From Cellulophaga omnivescoria (GTDB taxonomy: Bacteria > Bacteroidota > Bacteroidia > Flavobacteriales > Flavobacteriaceae): DNA of 64,000 nt. Shown here in pieces: positions 52,462 to 61,941 of the stretch. A program made the position numbers and the translations under genes. Every line of letters starts with the position of its first letter. Within the stretch, counting starts at the first letter, position 1. The notes beneath the pieces are model-generated. The model was not told where the DNA came from. It saw nothing but the letters and a program-made list of their open reading frames with translations, and did not search any database. The stretch lies in contig NZ_MDDP01000034.1 in NCBI RefSeq assembly GCF_001999725.1, forward strand, positions 108,789-172,788. Reading direction: 5' to 3'.

Positions 52462-54594
52462 TTAAAATTTAAGGTTATATAATAATTTTAAGTAATAAGA
52501 TCGTCCGTAACCAAGTAAAATACCATTGCTTGCAGAAGAGTGAGTTCCCTCTCCTACAGGACCATTAACGTCTACAGTTGTAACATCTAATAAGTTTCTG
52601 GCCCCTAGAGTAACCTGAAAAGTATTCTCTAAAAAAGATTTTTTTAATGATGCATCTAACCAATTGTAAGCATTGGTAGTTGTTTTGGAAAAAGTTGGAT
52701 TACCGTTAGCATCAGTTCCTGTAGCGCTATAATTTTGTTGTTCTCCCGTGTGTTTTAAAAGTACAGTTACTGCGGTATTCCATTTTTCTATTTGATAGGT
52801 ACCACTAGTATTTAATTGAAAAGAATACAGAAATTTATCATCTGAGTTTACCTCATCATTAGCAACTTGAGAAATGCCTTGCACAGTAGCGCTTATATTA
52901 AACGTCCAATTATCTGCTTTTAAGCTATTATCTAATGTTACACCCCATAATTTATACGCATTAACATTTATGTATTGATACTGTAATGGCGTTTGGTTTA
53001 CAATGGCTAAATCAATTTTATCTTTTACGTCTATGTAGGTAAATTTTAATGTGTTTAAAAGCGACGTATTTTTAATCCAGCTACGTTTTTTTAAATTTAA
53101 AAAAGACGTAAAACCGTTTTCTGGCTTCAAATTTTCATTACCTCTAACATCATGATTGCTATCTACAAAATAATAGTACAATTCTTCAAAATTTGGTGTA
53201 CGGTAGGAGTTCCCTAGGTTTGCTCTTAACTCAAACCCATTTTTTATAAGGTAGCGTGCGCTTAAAGAACCTAAAAGTTTTGACTTAAAAATTGAATTGT
53301 ATTCATAGCGTAAACCTGGTCGTAAAAGAATTTTATCTAAAGCATTTATTTCTGAAGATCCAAATACTGCATAGTTGCTTTGAGACTGTTCTTTGTCTTG
53401 CTCTGTTACTTCTCCAGAAGCCTGGGTATCAAAACCTTTAATAAAACGGGCCTCATAACCCAGTTGAAAATTATAAGAATCACTTTTAATTAGGTTGTTA
53501 ATACTTCCTTTAGAGAAAAAGACAGAACTAGACTGGTACACCTCATCAGTTTCATTACTTCTCTGGTTTGTAATTATATAATTATTAAACTCATTTAGGT
53601 TGCGCTTTTGTTTTTGATACGATGCAGAAGCCTTATAATTAGCACCAGAATTTAATGTTCCGTTTACACTTAAATTATTTACAAATCTATTGGTAGTAAA
53701 AATTCTATCTGTTGCAGACGGATTACTAGTTTGCGATTGTGTATCTATATTAGCCCTAACGGCTGCATCATAGTAATTAACAACTTCATTTAGGTATTCA
53801 AACTTATAAAAAAGCTTAAAGTTATTTTTAGTGTAATTTAATAATGCATTAGTGTTTATTTGTGTTTTAGGCAACCAATCATATCCTCTTAAACCATCAT
53901 TTTTATAATAGTCTTTGCCTTGCCTGCCATTATAAAAACCTGCAAATTCATTTCTATTTATACCAACTCTAGCAAACCAATTGTTGTTTATATTATGACC
54001 AACATTTAGTCCTTGTATGTGCTTGCCTTTGTTAAACCAAGCATACTCGTCACTAATTGTTTCTTCTTGTAAAATTGCTTGTACTTTCCAATCACTATCA
54101 CTAGATTTTTTGGTGATAATATTAATAACTCCAGAAACAGCATTAGCTCCATACTCAACACCCATTGCTCCTTCTACAATTTCAATACGCTCTACGTCAT
54201 CAAGGTTTATTTGTGTTAAATCTATATTATTACCAAGTCCACTATCACTTACCAGCGGAATATTGTCTACCAAAATATTGAAGTATTGTGCATCTAATCC
54301 AAAAAAAGAAATTGTAGATTTTCCTGTTTGTCCATTGGGAACTATTGTTAGGTTTAAATTAAAGTTTAGTATATCTGCCAAATTATTTGCTGCCTGGTTT
54401 TCTATTTGCTCTCTGTTTATTACAATAACATTATGAACCGATTTTTTTATTGATTGCGGATTATATTGTCCCGTAACAACTACTTCTTCTAACTTATTTA
54501 AGTTTATTGAGTCTTTTTTTAACTCTTGTGAGAACACAAAAACAGAGAAAAAAAGCATAAAATAAATAGACAAATATTTACTATTTAGAATCAT
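52462..54594 (-). CDS. TonB-dependent outer membrane receptor (heme/iron type)
   Basis: 710 residues from ATG 54594 (MILNSKYLSIYFMLFFSVFVFSQ, a signal peptide); an earlier start would add 14 residues before it. The plug domain shows the TonB box-like EEVVVTGQYNPQS, then NLADILNFNLNL, IDLTQINLDDVERIEIVEG and GVEYGANAVSGVINIITKK. A 22-strand barrel follows with a terminal aromatic residue (YYLKLLYNLKF). With HmuY downstream this should import heme or a related iron source. Confidence 0.94.
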   Translation of the reverse strand: MILNSKYLSIYFMLFFSVFVFSQELKKDSINLNKLEEVVVTGQYNPQSIKKSVHNVIVINREQIENQAANNLADILNFNLNLTIVPNGQTGKSTISFFGLDAQYFNILVDNIPLVSDSGLGNNIDLTQINLDDVERIEIVEGAMGVEYGANAVSGVINIITKKSSDSDWKVQAILQEETISDEYAWFNKGKHIQGLNVGHNINNNWFARVGINRNEFAGFYNGRQGKDYYKNDGLRGYDWLPKTQINTNALLNYTKNNFKLFYKFEYLNEVVNYYDAAVRANIDTQSQTSNPSATDRIFTTNRFVNNLSVNGTLNSGANYKASASYQKQKRNLNEFNNYIITNQRSNETDEVYQSSSVFFSKGSINNLIKSDSYNFQLGYEARFIKGFDTQASGEVTEQDKEQSQSNYAVFGSSEINALDKILLRPGLRYEYNSIFKSKLLGSLSARYLIKNGFELRANLGNSYRTPNFEELYYYFVDSNHDVRGNENLKPENGFTSFLNLKKRSWIKNTSLLNTLKFTYIDVKDKIDLAIVNQTPLQYQYINVNAYKLWGVTLDNSLKADNWTFNISATVQGISQVANDEVNSDDKFLYSFQLNTSGTYQIEKWNTAVTVLLKHTGEQQNYSATGTDANGNPTFSKTTTNAYNWLDASLKKSFLENTFQVTLGARNLLDVTTVDVNGPVGEGTHSSASNGILLGYGRSYYLKLLYNLKF

Positions 54595-54610
54595 TCCTAA
54601 TAATTTTCGA

Positions 54611-54659
54611 CAAATATATGTGTTATTTTTAATCAATCTAAATAAATTTAATATTTTTG
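54611..54659. promoter_or_regulatory. Divergent promoters and possible operator of the heme locus
   Basis: The minus strand has TATATTTG (54618-54611) for the receptor gene and the plus strand has TATTTTTG (54652-54659) for the DUF6607 gene. Between them TTATTTTTAATC (54623-54634) and CAATCTAAATAA (54634-54645) form an imperfect dyad that overlaps both upstream regions and could bind an iron regulator such as Fur. The match is only partial. Confidence 0.45.
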
Positions 54660-54696
54660 TAGGAACAAAACAGACATTACATACAAATACACAATT

Positions 54697-55620
54697 ATGA
54701 AAAAAGTACTTTTTTTAGCCATAGCAATAATTGGCTTTAGTTTGCAAGGAATTGCACAAAACAAAAAACAATTAGACAAAGAATCTATTAAAGATATGTG
54801 TGGTTGTTTTAAAGTAAATTTTAAGTACACAGAAACTTTTGCACCAGAAATTGATTATGAAAAGCATTTAGATTATACCTCTGGAGCTTTAGAATGGGCA
54901 GAGTTAATTGAAGATGAAAACAACAAACTGTCTATACAGCACCTATTGGTTATAAAAGATACTATGGTAATTAAGCATTGGAGACAAGATTGGTTGTATG
55001 AAAACAATCGTGTTTTTCATTACGATAAAGACAACAAGTGGGTATTTACAGAATTACCAGAAAATGAAGTAAAAGGACAATGGACACAATTAGTTTACCA
55101 AGTAGATGATAGTCCTAGATACTCTGGATCTGCAACTTGGATACATGCAGATGGCAAAAATTATTGGGAAAACAAATCTGATTCTCCATTACCAAGAAGA
55201 GAGTACTCTAAAAGAAGTGATTATAATGTAATGGCAAGAGGCAACCGCCAAGAAATTACAGATTATGGCTGGTTACACGAGCAAGATAATGACAAAATTA
55301 TTAGAGAAACTGGTAAGAAAGATGTTCTTTTAGCTCAGGAAAAAGGATATAACACCTATGTAAGAGTACCAGATGAGCAATGTTTAGCTGCAAAAGATTG
55401 GTGGAAAAATAATAAGAAATTTTGGGCAAAAGTTAGATCTGCTTGGGACAAAGTATACACTAAAAACAGTGAAATAGAACTTGCTAAAGCTGTTGATAAA
55501 AAACCATTATTTATGCATTTTTATGAGTTAGAAAAGAAAAATGCTAACGAAAAAGAAATACTTGCTTTAATACAAAAATTTGCATTAACCAAAACAACAG
55601 AAAATGCAACTAAAAAATAA
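54697..55620 (+). CDS. DUF6607 family secreted protein
   Basis: 307 residues with a signal peptide (VLFLAIAIIGFSLQGIAQ). The start of the mature part has MCGCFKVNFKYTETFAPE; many Trp residues occur in the middle (KHWRQDWLYENNRVFHY, GWLHEQDND). I recognise it as DUF6607-like, a family of unknown function. It is divergent from the TonB receptor and overlaps the next gene by 17 bp, so it is probably part of the same iron/heme response. Confidence 0.8.
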   Translation: MKKVLFLAIAIIGFSLQGIAQNKKQLDKESIKDMCGCFKVNFKYTETFAPEIDYEKHLDYTSGALEWAELIEDENNKLSIQHLLVIKDTMVIKHWRQDWLYENNRVFHYDKDNKWVFTELPENEVKGQWTQLVYQVDDSPRYSGSATWIHADGKNYWENKSDSPLPRREYSKRSDYNVMARGNRQEITDYGWLHEQDNDKIIRETGKKDVLLAQEKGYNTYVRVPDEQCLAAKDWWKNNKKFWAKVRSAWDKVYTKNSEIELAKAVDKKPLFMHFYELEKKNANEKEILALIQKFALTKTTENATKK

Positions 55621-56128
55621 AAGAACCCTACTATTTATAACAGCATTTACATTTTTGTTACTGGCGTTTACTACCCCTCAACTACCAGAAAAATTACAAA
55701 AAAAAGTAGATGCAGCTATAAGCTTTGCTTACGGTACAGAATCTTTTAGCTTAATCGGAATCACAAGTGATGTGATTCCGCCTAAAGATTATGTTTTTAA
55801 AATTAACACAGATACAGAGTTACTAGGTTACGCATACGTTGGACAAGCAAATAGTATGAAAAATGTATTTGACTATGTGGTGTTTGTAAACAAGGATTTA
55901 AGCATTAAAAAAACAAAGGTTTTAATTTACAGAGAAGACCACGGCAGACAAATAGGCGCACAGCGTTGGCTAAAACAATTTATTGGTTTATCTGTAAACA
56001 AAAAACCGGTGTATGGTAAAAATGTAGACGCTATTTCTGGCGCAACTATTTCTGCAAAAAGTATGACAATTGCGGTTAAAGATGTTCTAGAAACTATTCA
56101 GAAATTAAACAATAAAAAACTTCTTTAA
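55604..56128 (+). CDS. FMN-binding domain protein (covalent flavin carrier)
   Basis: 174 residues with an N-terminal hydrophobic segment (TLLFITAFTFLLLAFTTP) that exports or anchors it. The C-terminal half is an FMN_bind domain with DAISGATISAKS, the motif in which ApbE attaches FMN to the Thr. Such extracytosolic flavoproteins pass electrons outside the inner membrane, for example to ferric iron. Its overlap with DUF6607 and position next to a heme receptor point to a reductive step in iron or heme use; this is inference. Confidence 0.85.
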   Translation: MQLKNKRTLLFITAFTFLLLAFTTPQLPEKLQKKVDAAISFAYGTESFSLIGITSDVIPPKDYVFKINTDTELLGYAYVGQANSMKNVFDYVVFVNKDLSIKKTKVLIYREDHGRQIGAQRWLKQFIGLSVNKKPVYGKNVDAISGATISAKSMTIAVKDVLETIQKLNNKKLL

Positions 56129-56139
56129 CCTATACGATT

Positions 56140-56496
56140 ATGAGAGACATAGACGCTATTTATTATAATGATTTTGGAATTGCCTTTCATTGGAAAAAAG
56201 AGACTAAAAATTACCGAAGTAAAATACAAGTGGTGTTTAGAGATACTGGTTTTTTACTTACCCATAAAGAACTAATACGTTTTGCAGAGCATGTACAAAA
56301 CACTATGAACTCTAATGCCGTTTGCAGTTGTTGCGCTAAAAAAAAATCGTGCAGAGCTATGTTGTTAGAAACTCCCGTGCCACAAGTTAGTTTGGCTGTT
56401 AGCCCTAATGAGCTAAAAGCGATAAACGACTTAATTGAGGGCACTATTTTTCAGTTAAACATAGATAATTTTTTAAGTGACATATGTAACAATTAA
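56140..56496 (+). CDS. DUF6686-like Cys-rich hypothetical protein
   Basis: A 118-residue soluble protein with no signal peptide. It has a Cys cluster (CSCCAKKKSC, four Cys in ten residues) and a later Cys near the C terminus, which could bind a metal. I believe it belongs to the DUF6686 group of unknown function, with moderate certainty. It starts 11 bp after the FMN-binding gene and is probably in the same operon. Confidence 0.75.
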   Translation: MRDIDAIYYNDFGIAFHWKKETKNYRSKIQVVFRDTGFLLTHKELIRFAEHVQNTMNSNAVCSCCAKKKSCRAMLLETPVPQVSLAVSPNELKAINDLIEGTIFQLNIDNFLSDICNN

Positions 56497-56551
56497 GTTT
56501 AGTAACTCTTTGTTAATTGTAATACATTTACACTAACTAAACAGTTATAAA

Positions 56552-57811
56552 ATGGATCCGTACGCTGCACTACGCTACAAAGAATTTAATACTTTTTTAC
56601 TAGTTAGGTTTGCTATGGTATTTGCGTGGTCTATGCAATTTATAGTTATAGAGTGGCAAGTGTACTCCTTAACTAAAGATCCGCTTTCGTTAGGTGTAAT
56701 TGGACTTATGGAAGTGATACCAGCTGTGTCTATGGCTCTATTTGCAGGACATATTGTAGATCAAAAAGAAAAAAGAAACCTTTTAATTAAATGTATTTTA
56801 GGTTTTTCAGTAATTAGCTTTGGTTTGTTTGTAATTAGTATGCCAAATGTAATAGCACAAACTACTACCAAAACAATTTTATACATTACCTATTTTTTAG
56901 TTTTTTTAGGCGGCTTGGTACGTGCGTTTTTAGGCCCTACTATTTTTTCGTTAATTGCCTTAATTGTTCCAAAAAAAATATACCCAAATGCTGCTACATG
57001 GAGTAGTACTACTTGGCAAATGGCATCAGTTTTAGGTCCAGCTTTAGCTGGCTTTTTTATAAGTTGGATTGGTGTACACTGGTCTATGTGTGTAATTTTT
57101 GGGTTTTCGTTATTTGCTTTAATTGTATTACTCCAAATTCCTAAAAAACCTATTCTTAACCCTAAAATAGGTGAACCAGTTTTTAGGAGTTTAAAAGAAG
57201 GACTAACCTTTGTTTTTAAAACCAAAGCAGTATTAGGCGCATTAACTTTAGATATGATTGCAGTGCTATTTGGTGGCGCTGTTGCGCTATTACCTGTTTT
57301 TGCACAAGATATTTTACAAGTAGGCTCAGAAGGCTTTGGAGTATTAAGAGCCGCACCGGCTGTGGGGGCAGCGTTAATGATGTTAATGTCTACCCGTTTT
57401 CCTTTACACAAATTTGCTGGTAAAAAACTACTACTTGCTGTATTTGCCTTTGGTATTTGTATTATTGTGTTTGGACTGTCTACCTACTTTTGGGTGTCTG
57501 TTGCCGCCTTATTTTTTAGTGGTGCTGTAGACGGTGTTTCTATGATTATAAGGCAAACTATTTTGCAACTTAAAACACCAGACCATATGCGTGGCAGAGT
57601 AGCCTCTGTAAATTCTATGTTTGTAGGCTCTTCTAATGAGCTTGGTGCTTTTGAAAGCGGACTTACAGCCAAACTTATGGGTACTGTAACCGCAGTGGTT
57701 TTTGGTGGAACTATGACTTTGATTACCGTAGGTGCTACTGCTATTTTTTCTCCTAGCTTTAGAAAATTAGACCTAAGTAAAGATGTAGAAGAGCACCAAA
57801 AAGAAGAATAA
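56552..57811 (+). CDS. MFS exporter (EntS/MFS_3-like)
   Basis: A 419-residue major-facilitator transporter with about 12 membrane helices. The typical loop between helices 2 and 3 is seen as FAGHIVDQKEKRNLL, and the second half repeats it less clearly (DHMRGRVASVNSM). The subgroup resembles enterobactin exporter EntS and other MFS_3 drug/siderophore exporters. Its place after the heme/iron genes would fit siderophore or metabolite export, but the substrate is unknown. Confidence 0.88.
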   Translation: MDPYAALRYKEFNTFLLVRFAMVFAWSMQFIVIEWQVYSLTKDPLSLGVIGLMEVIPAVSMALFAGHIVDQKEKRNLLIKCILGFSVISFGLFVISMPNVIAQTTTKTILYITYFLVFLGGLVRAFLGPTIFSLIALIVPKKIYPNAATWSSTTWQMASVLGPALAGFFISWIGVHWSMCVIFGFSLFALIVLLQIPKKPILNPKIGEPVFRSLKEGLTFVFKTKAVLGALTLDMIAVLFGGAVALLPVFAQDILQVGSEGFGVLRAAPAVGAALMMLMSTRFPLHKFAGKKLLLAVFAFGICIIVFGLSTYFWVSVAALFFSGAVDGVSMIIRQTILQLKTPDHMRGRVASVNSMFVGSSNELGAFESGLTAKLMGTVTAVVFGGTMTLITVGATAIFSPSFRKLDLSKDVEEHQKEE

Positions 57812-57887
57812 TTTTGCTTTAATATTCTAGCCTTTAAACAAAATAAATCCCTATATTTTTACGTTTAATACAGGATAAAAAACTGGC

Positions 57888-57895
57888 TAAATTTG
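57888..57895 (+). promoter_or_regulatory. -7 promoter element of the OmpA gene
   Basis: TAAATTTG matches TAnnTTTG exactly, with TTTA about 20 bp upstream as a possible -33 element. It lies about 43 bp before the ATG. Confidence 0.5.
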
Positions 57896-57938
57896 CACTA
57901 CAGCTCATAAACAGGCAGTTATCAACCTACATAAAAAA

Positions 57939-59060
57939 ATGAGAATATTATTTACGGTATGTTTTGTAGTACTTGTTAGTGCAATTGGCTCTGCACAAAA
58001 TTTGGTTAAAAACTCTAGCTTTGAAGATTATAAACATTGCCCAGAAGACATTGGTAAATTTAGTGGTAACGTTCTAGATTGGTCTGCACTACAAGGCACT
58101 ACAGATTACTTAAACTCTTGTAGCAGAACTGTTGGTTTTTTAAATCATAACGGAAAACAAATAGCCCGAAGCGGTTTTGCTTACGCTGGCATTTTTACCT
58201 ATTCTAACAAAGATTATAGAGAATACATACAAGGTTCTTTAAGTGAAAAGCTAGAAAAAGACAAAAAGTACATTGTTACCTTTTATGTAAGCTTAGCGGA
58301 TTATGCTACGCTTGCAATTTCTGATTTTAGTATTGTTTTTAGTAACAAACCTATTGCTGGTTCTGCCATAACAAACAGTAAAAAAACCTTAGTTACACAC
58401 AAAACACTGTCTAAAATTAATGGTTTGGTATACGACCATTACATGCAGGTAGATCCTATTTTTTATAAAAGCAAACAAATTTGGATGCAAGTTTACATAC
58501 CTTTTACCGCTAAAGGGTATGAAACTAATTTTACCATTGGAAATTTTGCTAGTAATAGTAGAACGCAAAAAATGAAGGTTTCTGAAGTAAACGAAAAAGA
58601 TTTCTCATACTACTACATAGATGATGTTAGCGTTGAAGCAAAAGACCGAGAATTGCCTCCTTTATATGCTGAAACTGTACCACAAAAAGCAGATGCTACA
58701 CCAAAAATAGAGCGCAATAAAGTATACACGTTTAAAAATGTTTTATTTGAGTTTAACAAGGCCGATTTATTAACTGCCTCTGAAGAAGAAATAAATGTAC
58801 TTGCTACTATTTTACGTAACAATAACAAGCTTTCTATAGAGATTTATGGGCATACCGATGCTGTTGGTTCTAAAGAACGTAACTTAGAACTTAGTAACCA
58901 ACGTGCTAAAGCTGTAGCGAGCTATTTAATTGATAGCGGAATTGATGAAAACCGTGTAAAATGGATAGGATATGGCAGTAGCAAACCTATTGCAGATAAC
59001 ACTACTGAAGAAGGCCGTACACAAAACAGAAGGGTAGAGTTTAAGATGCTAGAAAATTAA
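57939..59060 (+). CDS. OmpA-family cell wall-binding outer membrane protein
   Basis: 373 residues with a signal peptide (LFTVCFVVLVSAIGSAQ). The middle part (NLVKNSSFEDYKHCPEDIGK to about residue 235) is a beta-sandwich-like region also seen in other flavobacterial OmpA proteins. The C-terminal domain binds peptidoglycan: FNKADLLTASEEEINVLA, EIYGHTDAVGSKERNLELS and TQNRRVEF. The gene converges with lpxH and the two stop codons overlap. Confidence 0.93.
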   Translation: MRILFTVCFVVLVSAIGSAQNLVKNSSFEDYKHCPEDIGKFSGNVLDWSALQGTTDYLNSCSRTVGFLNHNGKQIARSGFAYAGIFTYSNKDYREYIQGSLSEKLEKDKKYIVTFYVSLADYATLAISDFSIVFSNKPIAGSAITNSKKTLVTHKTLSKINGLVYDHYMQVDPIFYKSKQIWMQVYIPFTAKGYETNFTIGNFASNSRTQKMKVSEVNEKDFSYYYIDDVSVEAKDRELPPLYAETVPQKADATPKIERNKVYTFKNVLFEFNKADLLTASEEEINVLATILRNNNKLSIEIYGHTDAVGSKERNLELSNQRAKAVASYLIDSGIDENRVKWIGYGSSKPIADNTTEEGRTQNRRVEFKMLEN

Positions 59061-59824
59061 TTTTCTAACTTTTCTAAACTTAATTGTTCGCCATTAAAAA
59101 CTGCGTAGGTATAGTAACCAATCCAGTCGCCAAGGTTAATGTAGGTAGATTTTCCGTTTAGGTCTATAGTCATTGGTAAATGACGGTGTCCAAAAACAAA
59201 ATAATCGTAATGTTTGGTTTCTAATTTACGTTTTGCATATTGCACCAACCACTCATTATCTTCGCCTAAAAACTTTACATCATCATCACCAGAAATTGCT
59301 TTGTTTTTTACTGAAAAATATTGTGCTAAAGACACTCCAATATCTGGATGCAACCACCTGTAAAACCATTTAGAAACAGGGTTTGTAAACACCTTTTTCA
59401 TTCTTTTATACCCTTTATCATGTGGTCCTAAACCATCTCCGTGACCAATAAAAAATGACGTATTATTAAATAAAAACTGTTGTGGTGTGTGGTAAACTGG
59501 TATATTTAATTCTTCTTCAAAATAACCATCCATCCAAAGATCATGATTACCTACAAAATAATACACTGGTATTCCCGCATCAGTAAGTTCTGCTAGCTTA
59601 CCTAAAGTTCTGGTAAAACCTTTAGGAACCACTGTTTTATACTCAAACCAAAAATCAAACATATCTCCTAGTAAAAAAATTGCAGCAGCATCTTTTTTAA
59701 CCTCATCTAACCAAGCTACAAACTTTTTTTCTCTTGGCTTGCTTTCTGCCATAGTAGGCGCACCCAAGTGATTGTCACTTGCAAAGTATACTTTTTTACC
59801 TTTAGGAATTGTAATTTTTTTCAT
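59057..59824 (-). CDS. lpxH: UDP-2,3-diacylglucosamine diphosphatase (LpxH-like)
   Basis: A 255-residue metallophosphoesterase with the full motif set FASDNHLG, LLGDMFDFWFEY, VGNHDLW, FIGHGDGLG and FGHRHLP. The two-metal layout and length fit LpxH, which makes lipid X in lipid A synthesis at the inner membrane. It overlaps the OmpA gene by 4 bp at the stop. Confidence 0.92.
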   Translation of the reverse strand: MKKITIPKGKKVYFASDNHLGAPTMAESKPREKKFVAWLDEVKKDAAAIFLLGDMFDFWFEYKTVVPKGFTRTLGKLAELTDAGIPVYYFVGNHDLWMDGYFEEELNIPVYHTPQQFLFNNTSFFIGHGDGLGPHDKGYKRMKKVFTNPVSKWFYRWLHPDIGVSLAQYFSVKNKAISGDDDVKFLGEDNEWLVQYAKRKLETKHYDYFVFGHRHLPMTIDLNGKSTYINLGDWIGYYTYAVFNGEQLSLEKLEN

Positions 59825-59853
59825 TGCTAGTAAAGATACGTAAACAGATTTTT

Positions 59854-60303
59854 TTAGTTATCTGCCGCGTACCATTCTGCAAAAGAAGAGTCTGTTTCTT
59901 GCAGTTTTAAAGAGTGTAAACTAATATTTTCTGGCAATCTGGCTTTAATTTTTGCTGCAAAATCTATCACCATATTTTCACTAGTTGGTTGGTAATCTGC
60001 AAGTATTACACTGTGTCCTCTTTGCATTAACTCATTTGCCAACTCTATATGTGGTGTGTTTTTATTAAAAACCGTAGCATGGTCATACACATCTACAATT
60101 TCTTCTTTAACTATCTTTTTAAGATCGCCAAAATCTATAACCATTCCCCATTTTACATTTGTATTGTCTGCTATTGGAGAACCTATAACGGTAACAGATA
60201 ATTTATAACTATGTCCGTGTACATTTCTACATTTACCATCATAACCATATAATGCATGACCGGTTTCAAAACTAAACTGTTTTGTTATTCTAATATTACT
60301 CAT
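59854..60303 (-). CDS. queD: 6-carboxy-5,6,7,8-tetrahydropterin synthase
   Basis: 149 residues of the PTPS/QueD family. Zinc ligands are in SFETGHAL and NVHGHSYKL, the catalytic Cys is in YDGKCRNVHGH, and a late Glu is in LQETDSSFAEW. QueD makes a precursor of queuosine for tRNA wobble modification. It lies 29 bp after lpxH on the same strand. The 195-bp gap upstream (60304-60498) holds no gene that I can see. Confidence 0.92.
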   Translation of the reverse strand: MSNIRITKQFSFETGHALYGYDGKCRNVHGHSYKLSVTVIGSPIADNTNVKWGMVIDFGDLKKIVKEEIVDVYDHATVFNKNTPHIELANELMQRGHSVILADYQPTSENMVIDFAAKIKARLPENISLHSLKLQETDSSFAEWYAADN

Positions 60304-60498
60304 AGTTACTTATTTGCACTGCAAAGGTATTATTTTACGGCAGATGTTTTTACTTAAGAACAAATAAAATCTCTACCAAATAGTTAATTAAGACCATAAC
60401 AATTGTCTTTTTTTCTAATGATAGAGATTTATAAGCTTACTTTACAACTAGTTTAGCGCTTAAAAAACGCTGTTATAAAGCTATTTGTTTCTGATTTT

Positions 60499-61128
60499 CT
60501 ATTCAAAAAAAGTAACGGCACCAGAATTAATATCATACATTGCACCCACTATTTTAATTTCGCCTTTGCTTTGCATTTCTGCTAAAACTTCACTTTCTGC
60601 AACAATCCTGTCTATAGTAAGTTGTACGTTTTTAGCTGCTACATTATCTACAAACTCTAAGTTTTTAGAGTTACGTAAGCTTTCATCTGCAGGTTCTGAT
60701 ACTGCTTCTACTGCAGGCTTAATTTTACTTAACATTGCTGTTAAATTACCTAATTCTGCATTATCACAAGCTCCTTTTACTGCGCCACAGCTAGTATGAC
60801 CTAAAACTACAATTAGCTTTGTACCAGCTAATTTACAGCCAAACTCCATACTACCTAAAATATCTTCGTTTACAAAGTTACCAGCAATACGCACACTAAA
60901 AATATCTCCTAAACCTTGATCAAAAACCAATTCTGCAGATACTCTAGAGTCTATACAACTTAAAATAGTAGCAAACGGAAACTGACCTTCACTAGTATCA
61001 TTAACTTGTTCTAATAAATTACGGTTTGCCTTTAAATTACTCTGAAATCTTTGGTTTCCTTCTTTTAAAAATTGCAAAGACTTCTCTGGGGTCATTGTTG
61101 CTTGCGTTTCTTTAGTATGTGCTTTCAT
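60499..61128 (-). CDS. Beta carbonic anhydrase
   Basis: 209 residues. It interconverts CO2 and bicarbonate. Zinc and catalytic residues are in LSCIDSRVSAELVFDQ (C-x-D-x-R) and VLGHTSCGAVKGA (H-x-x-C). No signal peptide is seen, so it is cytosolic. It is the last gene of an operon with a PPPE small protein, SulP and Usp, which suggests that the SulP carries bicarbonate. Confidence 0.94.
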   Translation of the reverse strand: MKAHTKETQATMTPEKSLQFLKEGNQRFQSNLKANRNLLEQVNDTSEGQFPFATILSCIDSRVSAELVFDQGLGDIFSVRIAGNFVNEDILGSMEFGCKLAGTKLIVVLGHTSCGAVKGACDNAELGNLTAMLSKIKPAVEAVSEPADESLRNSKNLEFVDNVAAKNVQLTIDRIVAESEVLAEMQSKGEIKIVGAMYDINSGAVTFFE

Positions 61129-61162
61129 ATATTATATTTTTTTATTAAAATTTATGTTTTTA

Positions 61163-61936
61163 CTATGTATTGGCATATAGGATTAAAGATACATTTGTTT
61201 TATCTATTACGTTATGCAAACCTTTAGTAGCCCTATTTACGCACAATAAGTTTACATTGCTTTTTACCAAACAATTAGATATCTTTTGAATTTCATTGTC
61301 TCCTTGCTCAAAAACATAGGTTACTTCATCATTAGCGCTTTGTGTATGCGCTACATTGTATCCTTTTTCTACTACAGAAAAAGAGGTTAATGGTTGTTTA
61401 CTATGTTTAATTAAATCCTGGGTAAATTTTAAATTTAATTCTTCTTTATTTTTATTTAAAACCCCTAATGCTAATGTATCTATAGGCTTAACGGCACCAT
61501 CATTAGCAGCAATCATAATTATACCTTTGTAATTTTTAAGAACAAACTCTGTGATGTGATCACCAATAATATTTATCATTTTCGGCTTTCTTTTTCCTAA
61601 AACAATAATATCTGGTTGTTGCTCTTCTATTTGTCTGGCAATTTCGTTTTTAACGTTCCCAAAGGCAAAACTATGATTAATTTTAATGTTTTGTATTTTA
61701 GAAATTGGTTTAGTTATAGCACTAATAATACGGTCTGTACTATTGTACTGCTCATTAATAGCACGCATAGCAGACAGTTGGTTGTCTCTAACAACTACAT
61801 CAGATGCTTTTTTTACATGGAAAAAAGAGACATCTCCGTTTATCATTTTTGCAAGGTTAACAGTACTTTTTACAGTAGATACTGTTGACTTTTTTAAATC
61901 TGATAATACAAGAATTTTATATTTCTTTTTTAACAT
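61163..61936 (-). CDS. Universal stress protein (UspA family), divergent
   Basis: 257 residues with a first UspA-like half (YKILVLSDLKKSTVSTVKS, DIIVLGKRKPKMINIIGDH) and a diverged second half. The ATP-binding G-x2-G-x9-G signature is not clearly present, so nucleotide binding is doubtful. It starts 5 bp after SulP and precedes carbonic anhydrase by 34 bp. A regulatory role on the transporter is possible but only inferred from position. Confidence 0.82.
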   Translation of the reverse strand: MLKKKYKILVLSDLKKSTVSTVKSTVNLAKMINGDVSFFHVKKASDVVVRDNQLSAMRAINEQYNSTDRIISAITKPISKIQNIKINHSFAFGNVKNEIARQIEEQQPDIIVLGKRKPKMINIIGDHITEFVLKNYKGIIMIAANDGAVKPIDTLALGVLNKNKEELNLKFTQDLIKHSKQPLTSFSVVEKGYNVAHTQSANDEVTYVFEQGDNEIQKISNCLVKSNVNLLCVNRATKGLHNVIDKTNVSLILYANT

Positions 61937-61941
61937 AGTAA

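Noticed and set aside
52000..52482. 160-codon plus-strand frame opposite hmuY
   Set aside because: It is the antisense shadow of a clear HmuY gene, with no domain of its own.
56890..57411. 173-codon minus-strand frame opposite the MFS gene
   Set aside because: Antisense shadow of a well-supported transporter; its composition mirrors membrane helix codons.
60304..60498. A small gene or RNA in the gap upstream of queD
   Set aside because: Only short inverted repeats (for example AGCG/CGCT near 60453) and no plausible start-stop pair or conserved fold are visible.
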